Source: an uncultured bacterium (GTDB lineage Bacteria > DRYD01). From it: 26,940 nucleotides of DNA. The notes under the pieces are model-generated. The model was not told where the DNA came from and searched no databases. It was given only the letters and a program-made list of their open reading frames with translations. The translations under genes were made by a program, and so were the position numbers. Below are positions 23,698 through 26,940 of this stretch, piece after piece. Where the stretch lies: positions 1 through 26,940 of the forward strand of contig CAKZQG010000040.1 in the NCBI GenBank assembly GCA_937139605.1. The letters are read 5' to 3'. Position 1 is the stretch's first letter; each line of letters begins with the position of its first letter.

Positions 23698-24864
23698 TTA
23701 TATTTTTTTTAATACTTTTTTAAATTTTTTTATAAATAATTCATTATGGGATTTAAATGGAGAGATAGTAACTCTTATATAATCTCCTAAGTTCATATCA
23801 CTTGCAGGTCTAACTATTATACCTTCTAATAATAATTCATTAAAAACTTTATTAGCATCTTTTACTCTTATAGCTATAAAATTTGAATAAGTTTTAATAT
23901 AATCTATATTGAATTCTTTTTTTAATTGATCCAGTTTAGAATATAGAAAATATTTCTGATTTATGATTAATTTAATTTTATCTACAAATGTGTTATAATT
24001 TTTAAGAGCTAAGATAGTAGCCTTTTGAGCTAAAGTATTTACATTAAAGGGTAATCTTATATTATTTAAAGCTTTAGAGATATATTGATTAGTAAAAGCT
24101 ATCCCAATTCTTAATCCTGCTAAAGCAAAAACTTTTGAAAAAGTCCTTAATACTATCAGATTAGGGTACTCTTTTAGTAATTCTAATCCATTATGATAAT
24201 TCTCATTATCAACAAACTCAAAATAAGCTTCATCTAATATAACAATTATATTTCTATTTAAAGCGTAATTTAGTACTTTTTCTAGATCACTTTTAAAAAT
24301 TATACTCCCTGTAGGATTATTAGGACTACAGATAATTAGTAATTTAATAGGATCATCTATTTTATCTAAATTATTTTTGATATCTTCATATTTTATCTGA
24401 AAATCGGGAGGCATTAAATTATAAGTTATTAATTGAGCCTCAAATAGATTAGCATCAATATAATAGATAGCAAATGAAGGGTGTGGGATAAAAATTTTAT
24501 CCCCTTTTTTTACTAATATCTGATAAATATATCTTATCAGCTCTACTGCACCATTACCTACTACTATATTCTCTTTCTTTATTTTATAAAAACCCTCTAA
24601 TTCATTTAATAAATAATATAAACTATCATCAGGATAATAGTATATATTTTTTAATTCTTTTTGTAGTTGTTTTAAGATTGTTTTATCAACACCTGTTAAA
24701 TTCTCATTGGATGCTAATTTAAGGATTTTTACTTTTTTATTTTTAAAAATTTCTCTCTTGATTTCTTCTATTGGTTTACCTGCTTTATATCTATTTAAGC
24801 TAATAAATTTATCTTCTATTGTATTTTTTAAATATTCTTCAAAATTATTTAATTTAGTATTCAT
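23698..24864 (-). CDS. hisC: Histidinol-phosphate/aromatic aminotransferase-type PLP enzyme
   Basis: 388-residue fold-type I aminotransferase of the HisC subfamily. Visible motifs are KLASNENLTG near the start (family K-L-x-S-N-E-N-P), YYPDDSLYYLL, NIVVGNGAVELI, CSPNNPTG, VILDEAYFEF, RTFSKVFALAGLRIG with the PLP-binding lysine, and YIRVTISP with the substrate-carboxylate arginine. It would transfer amino groups between glutamate and histidinol-phosphate or an aromatic 2-oxoacid. No other his gene is near, so histidine synthesis versus aromatic or other use cannot be decided. The N-terminus is about 15-20 residues longer than compact HisC. It follows the FtsL-like gene after 9 bases and is probably cotranscribed with it. 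An 89-base gap separates it from the tubulin-like gene. Confidence 0.9.
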   Translation of the reverse strand: MNTKLNNFEEYLKNTIEDKFISLNRYKAGKPIEEIKREIFKNKKVKILKLASNENLTGVDKTILKQLQKELKNIYYYPDDSLYYLLNELEGFYKIKKENIVVGNGAVELIRYIYQILVKKGDKIFIPHPSFAIYYIDANLFEAQLITYNLMPPDFQIKYEDIKNNLDKIDDPIKLLIICSPNNPTGSIIFKSDLEKVLNYALNRNIIVILDEAYFEFVDNENYHNGLELLKEYPNLIVLRTFSKVFALAGLRIGIAFTNQYISKALNNIRLPFNVNTLAQKATILALKNYNTFVDKIKLIINQKYFLYSKLDQLKKEFNIDYIKTYSNFIAIRVKDANKVFNELLLEGIIVRPASDMNLGDYIRVTISPFKSHNELFIKKFKKVLKKI

Positions 24865-24873
24865 TTTTATAAA

Positions 24874-25239
24874 TTATTTATTTTCATTTAATTTATTTAT
24901 TAAAATTTTATCATTATTGTATATAAAAACAAAATTAGAAGGTAGATAAAGATGAGTTTTTATAACTTTTTGAATGTAATCTTTAGAATAATAAGTTGTT
25001 AATTTAGAAGAAAATATTTTATAATTTAAAGTTATTTCTTGTAATTCATTAATTAATTTAGAATATTTTTTAGATAATGAGTAATTATAAGAAATTAAAT
25101 ATATAAAAATAATAAGAATAAAAAAATTAAATATAACAATACTTATCATGGTTAATTTATTATAAATAAGATTAATTTGTTTTTTAGTTTTTTCTGCTTC
25201 TTCTTTTAGAGATTTTTCATTTATTTCAAAGAATATCAT
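24874..25239 (-). CDS. FtsL/DivIC-like small membrane protein
   Basis: 121 residues with the layout of FtsL-type division proteins: a charged cytoplasmic part (1-27), one membrane helix (about 30-52, ISIVIFNFFILIIFIYLI), a short coiled-coil stretch SKKYSKLINELQEITLNYK, and a C-terminal segment with Leu-Pro (HLYLPSNFVFIYNNDK), reminiscent of the FtsL/DivIC pattern 'A...gl..p'. The sequence itself is too diverged to be sure, and any bitopic coiled-coil protein would look alike. Neighbours (TlpA-like upstream, HisC downstream) do not include other division genes. It starts 9 bases after the TlpA-like stop. Confidence 0.55.
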   Translation of the reverse strand: MIFFEINEKSLKEEAEKTKKQINLIYNKLTMISIVIFNFFILIIFIYLISYNYSLSKKYSKLINELQEITLNYKIFSSKLTTYYSKDYIQKVIKTHLYLPSNFVFIYNNDKILINKLNENK

Positions 25240-25248
25240 TTATTGTTG

Positions 25249-25788
25249 TTATTTTATCATTTTTAATAATTCTGCTTGTAAAACGCTACTTGCTTCAGGG
25301 CCAACTTTACTATACTTTAGATTTCCATCCTTATCTATTATAAACAATGATGGAATATATTTAACTCCAAAATTTTTTCCAATATAATAATTATTATCTA
25401 ATAACACAGGATAATTTATTCCATTTTGTTTTATAAAATTAACTATATCATTATTACTTCCGCTACTATTACTTAAAAAACTAAAGAATACTACATTATT
25501 TTTTAGTTTATTTAAATTAGAATAGCTTTCATTAAATTTAATTAATTCAGGGATAGATTTTTTACAAGCAGGACACCAAGTCTCCCATACCTCTAATACC
25601 ATATATTTTCCTACGTAATCTCCTAATTTAACTGTTTTATTGTTAGTTAGATCTAACATAGGTGGGGCATTTTTTATAACTTCTATGTAATTTGAAGCTA
25701 CTATTTTATTTTGATCTATTTTTAAAAATATTATTACAAATATTCCTATTAAGATACCTACAATTAAAAAAGAAAATTTTTTTATCAT
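25249..25788 (-). CDS. Membrane-anchored TlpA/ResA-like thioredoxin
   Basis: 179 residues. An N-terminal hydrophobic helix (about 5-23, uncleaved anchor) is followed by an extracytoplasmic redoxin domain: APPMLDLTNNKTVKLGDYVG (substrate-entry loop), VLEVWETWCPACKKSIPEL with the active-site Cys72-x-x-Cys75, then IKQNGINYPVLLDNN, and GVKYIPSLFIIDKDGNLKYS with the cis-proline. It probably reduces disulfides outside the membrane, for example in cytochrome maturation or sporulation in relatives, but no such partner genes are seen here. GGAGGAGATTTTT gives a good ribosome binding site. Confidence 0.9.
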   Translation of the reverse strand: MIKKFSFLIVGILIGIFVIIFLKIDQNKIVASNYIEVIKNAPPMLDLTNNKTVKLGDYVGKYMVLEVWETWCPACKKSIPELIKFNESYSNLNKLKNNVVFFSFLSNSSGSNNDIVNFIKQNGINYPVLLDNNYYIGKNFGVKYIPSLFIIDKDGNLKYSKVGPEASSVLQAELLKMIK

Positions 25789-26036
25789 AAAAATCTCCTC
25801 CTTTTTTAATAATACATTTTTACCCCTTACATTTTATTATTATATAAAAAAACACATATATCCTTTAATGAATTAAGAATATAAATAAATATTATCTGAA
25901 TAGATCTTATTGCTTTTAAATCAATATTAAATTATTACATAAAGAATTTTTATATATAATAAAAATTTTTAAAAATTTAAATTTATTCTATGTTCAAATT
26001 TATACCAATAATCAAAATCTGTATACTTTATTATTA
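25789..26036. other. AT-rich intergenic stretch upstream of the TlpA-like gene
   Basis: 248 bases, nearly all A/T, without an open gene or RNA-like structure that I can defend. A TATAAT on the reverse strand at 25844-25839 could be a -10 box for the TlpA-like gene, but no matching -35 is visible. Confidence 0.35.
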
Positions 26037-26940
26037 TTATTTATTAAAAGTATTATTACCAAATACAGGTCCTCTACCAAAATAACCTAAAAACTGAATG
26101 TTAACAGTATCTCCTTGATGAAAGTTTAAATTCTGGACTACTGAAATATTAGTATTATTTAAATCATTATTACCTCTATGATTATTTCTATCATTTTGAG
26201 TAGCTTGAGAGCTTTGTGTATTATTATTATCTACATTATTATTGCTATTTGTATTATTATCTTTATTACTATTATTAGCATTATTACCTACGTTAGTACT
26301 TTCATTAGAATTATTTCTTTGATTAGTATTATTATTTTCATTAGCATTTAATAGCCATTTAGATTCTTCATCTCTTCTTCTTACCAAACCTGCTAATACT
26401 TGTCCATTAGAATCATGAACATATTTTTTCATTTCTTCAGCAGCCTGTTCTATTTTTCCATCTCTAACTAATTCCAATATTTTCTGTGATCCTCCTACTC
26501 CTAGATTATAAGCCAAACTAACCAAAGCAGATTTCTGGCTATAACTTAATTGATTCCATCTATCTTCTCCAATTATACTCTTTATACCAGGTAATACATA
26601 GTTATTTATATGATCTCTCATTCTTCTTTCTGCTTCCGCCTGATCTATAACTTCATTAGGAGAATTTGCTCTCGTTCCATAACCTATAGAATGTCTATTT
26701 GGGCCATCAGGATAAGCACGAGGACTAAATCCTTCAAATTGCTTTATTAAATCTAAACTATATTCTTCTTGCTGATTACCAGAATTATTATTACCAGGAA
26801 TAGCAGCAGGAGAATTATTAAGAGTACTTATTGAATTACTAAAAGTGCTTACAGGATTACCAAAACCACCTACAGGATTACCAAAACCACCTACAGGATT
26901 ACCAAAACCACCTACAGGATTACCAAAACCACCTACAGGA
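26037..26940 (-). CDS. GH24 lysozyme (endolysin-type) with repeat-rich flanks, partial at N-terminus
   Basis: The reverse frame is open to the window edge (300 codons visible) and no start is seen. An internal ATG at 26621 would cut the catalytic domain in half, so the true start lies beyond the edge. Layout: N-terminal tandem NPVGGFG units; an Asn/Ser/Gly linker; the GH24 catalytic domain starting LDLIKQFEGFSPRAYPDG with the catalytic Glu, then the Asp nine residues on, then HSIGYGT; later SALVSLAYNLGVGG and AGLVRRRDEESKWLL, typical phage-lysozyme C-terminal motifs. The Thr of the E-D-T triad is Ser here. Next come an Asn-rich low-complexity linker (about 70 residues) and a tail HQGDTVNIQFLGYFGRGPVF. 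It hydrolyses peptidoglycan. No other phage gene is visible in the window. Confidence 0.88.
   Translation of the reverse strand, partial: PVGGFGNPVGGFGNPVGGFGNPVGGFGNPVSTFSNSISTLNNSPAAIPGNNNSGNQQEEYSLDLIKQFEGFSPRAYPDGPNRHSIGYGTRANSPNEVIDQAEAERRMRDHINNYVLPGIKSIIGEDRWNQLSYSQKSALVSLAYNLGVGGSQKILELVRDGKIEQAAEEMKKYVHDSNGQVLAGLVRRRDEESKWLLNANENNNTNQRNNSNESTNVGNNANNSNKDNNTNSNNNVDNNNTQSSQATQNDRNNHRGNNDLNNTNISVVQNLNFHQGDTVNIQFLGYFGRGPVFGNNTFNK
26833..26940 (-). repeat. 21-bp tandem repeats coding NPVGGFG
   Basis: GGATTACCAAAACCACCTACA is repeated exactly at 26854-26874, 26875-26895, 26896-26916 and 26917-26937. A diverged copy sits at 26833-26853 (encoding NPVSTFS) and the array continues past the window edge. 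The 21-base period keeps the reading frame of the lysozyme gene. Confidence 0.95.

Noticed and set aside
26833-26940. 21-bp repeats as CRISPR or as replication iterons
   Set aside because: They are directly adjacent with no spacers, and encode in-frame NPVGGFG units of the lysozyme gene.
26037-26940. Lysozyme as proof of a prophage
   Set aside because: No integrase, capsid, tail, holin or attachment repeat is visible, and all neighbours are cellular genes.

Overview
The window comes from a bacterium with a very AT-rich genome (roughly a quarter G+C, judged by eye). Genes mostly have Shine-Dalgarno sites of the AGGAGG or GGGGTG type. TGA is used as a stop: the FlhB-like gene ends in an ATGA overlap with hflX. 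A ferredoxin-linked 2-oxoacid oxidoreductase beta subunit points to anaerobic metabolism. A lipoprotein signal, an FtsL-like protein and a TlpA-like thioredoxin fit a walled bacterium. I cannot name the phylum from sequence alone.

Region 1 (1-3366) is accessory and decaying. On the minus strand it holds the N-terminal part of a secreted lipoprotein built from 60-residue delta-60-type repeats, which runs off the left edge. Next come a broken ZIP-family metal transporter and the remains of a long helical protein with many frameshifts, one explained by a 16-bp tandem duplication. Only the C-terminal 185 codons of that last gene are still open.

Region 2 (3367-15385) is mainly housekeeping. Aspartokinase lies on the minus strand, divergent from a plus-strand series: glgC (glycogen), an orphan 2-oxoacid:ferredoxin oxidoreductase beta subunit, a biotin carboxylase of 501 residues, ftsY, a GC-richer structured stretch that may be a small RNA, an RsbW-like protein with degenerate ATP-binding boxes, two small genes (one cysteine-rich), a full-length RelA/SpoT, a membrane-anchored ankyrin protein and an orphan ZnuB-type permease.

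Region 3 (15320-26940) is entirely on the minus strand. In transcription order (right to left) it holds a GH24 lysozyme with repeat-rich flanks (cut by the right edge), a TlpA-like thioredoxin, an FtsL-like protein, a HisC-type aminotransferase, a 918-residue tubulin-like GTPase, a DUF177/YceD-like protein, a stand-alone FlhB C-terminal homologue, HflX, a 675-residue helical zinc-ribbon protein and a Ppx/GppA-like protein with two membrane helices inserted in it. The least described parts are the tubulin-like protein with its large helical neighbour, and the membrane-inserted Ppx/GppA relative. The latter ends tail-to-tail over the permease gene downstream of the stringent-response enzyme.
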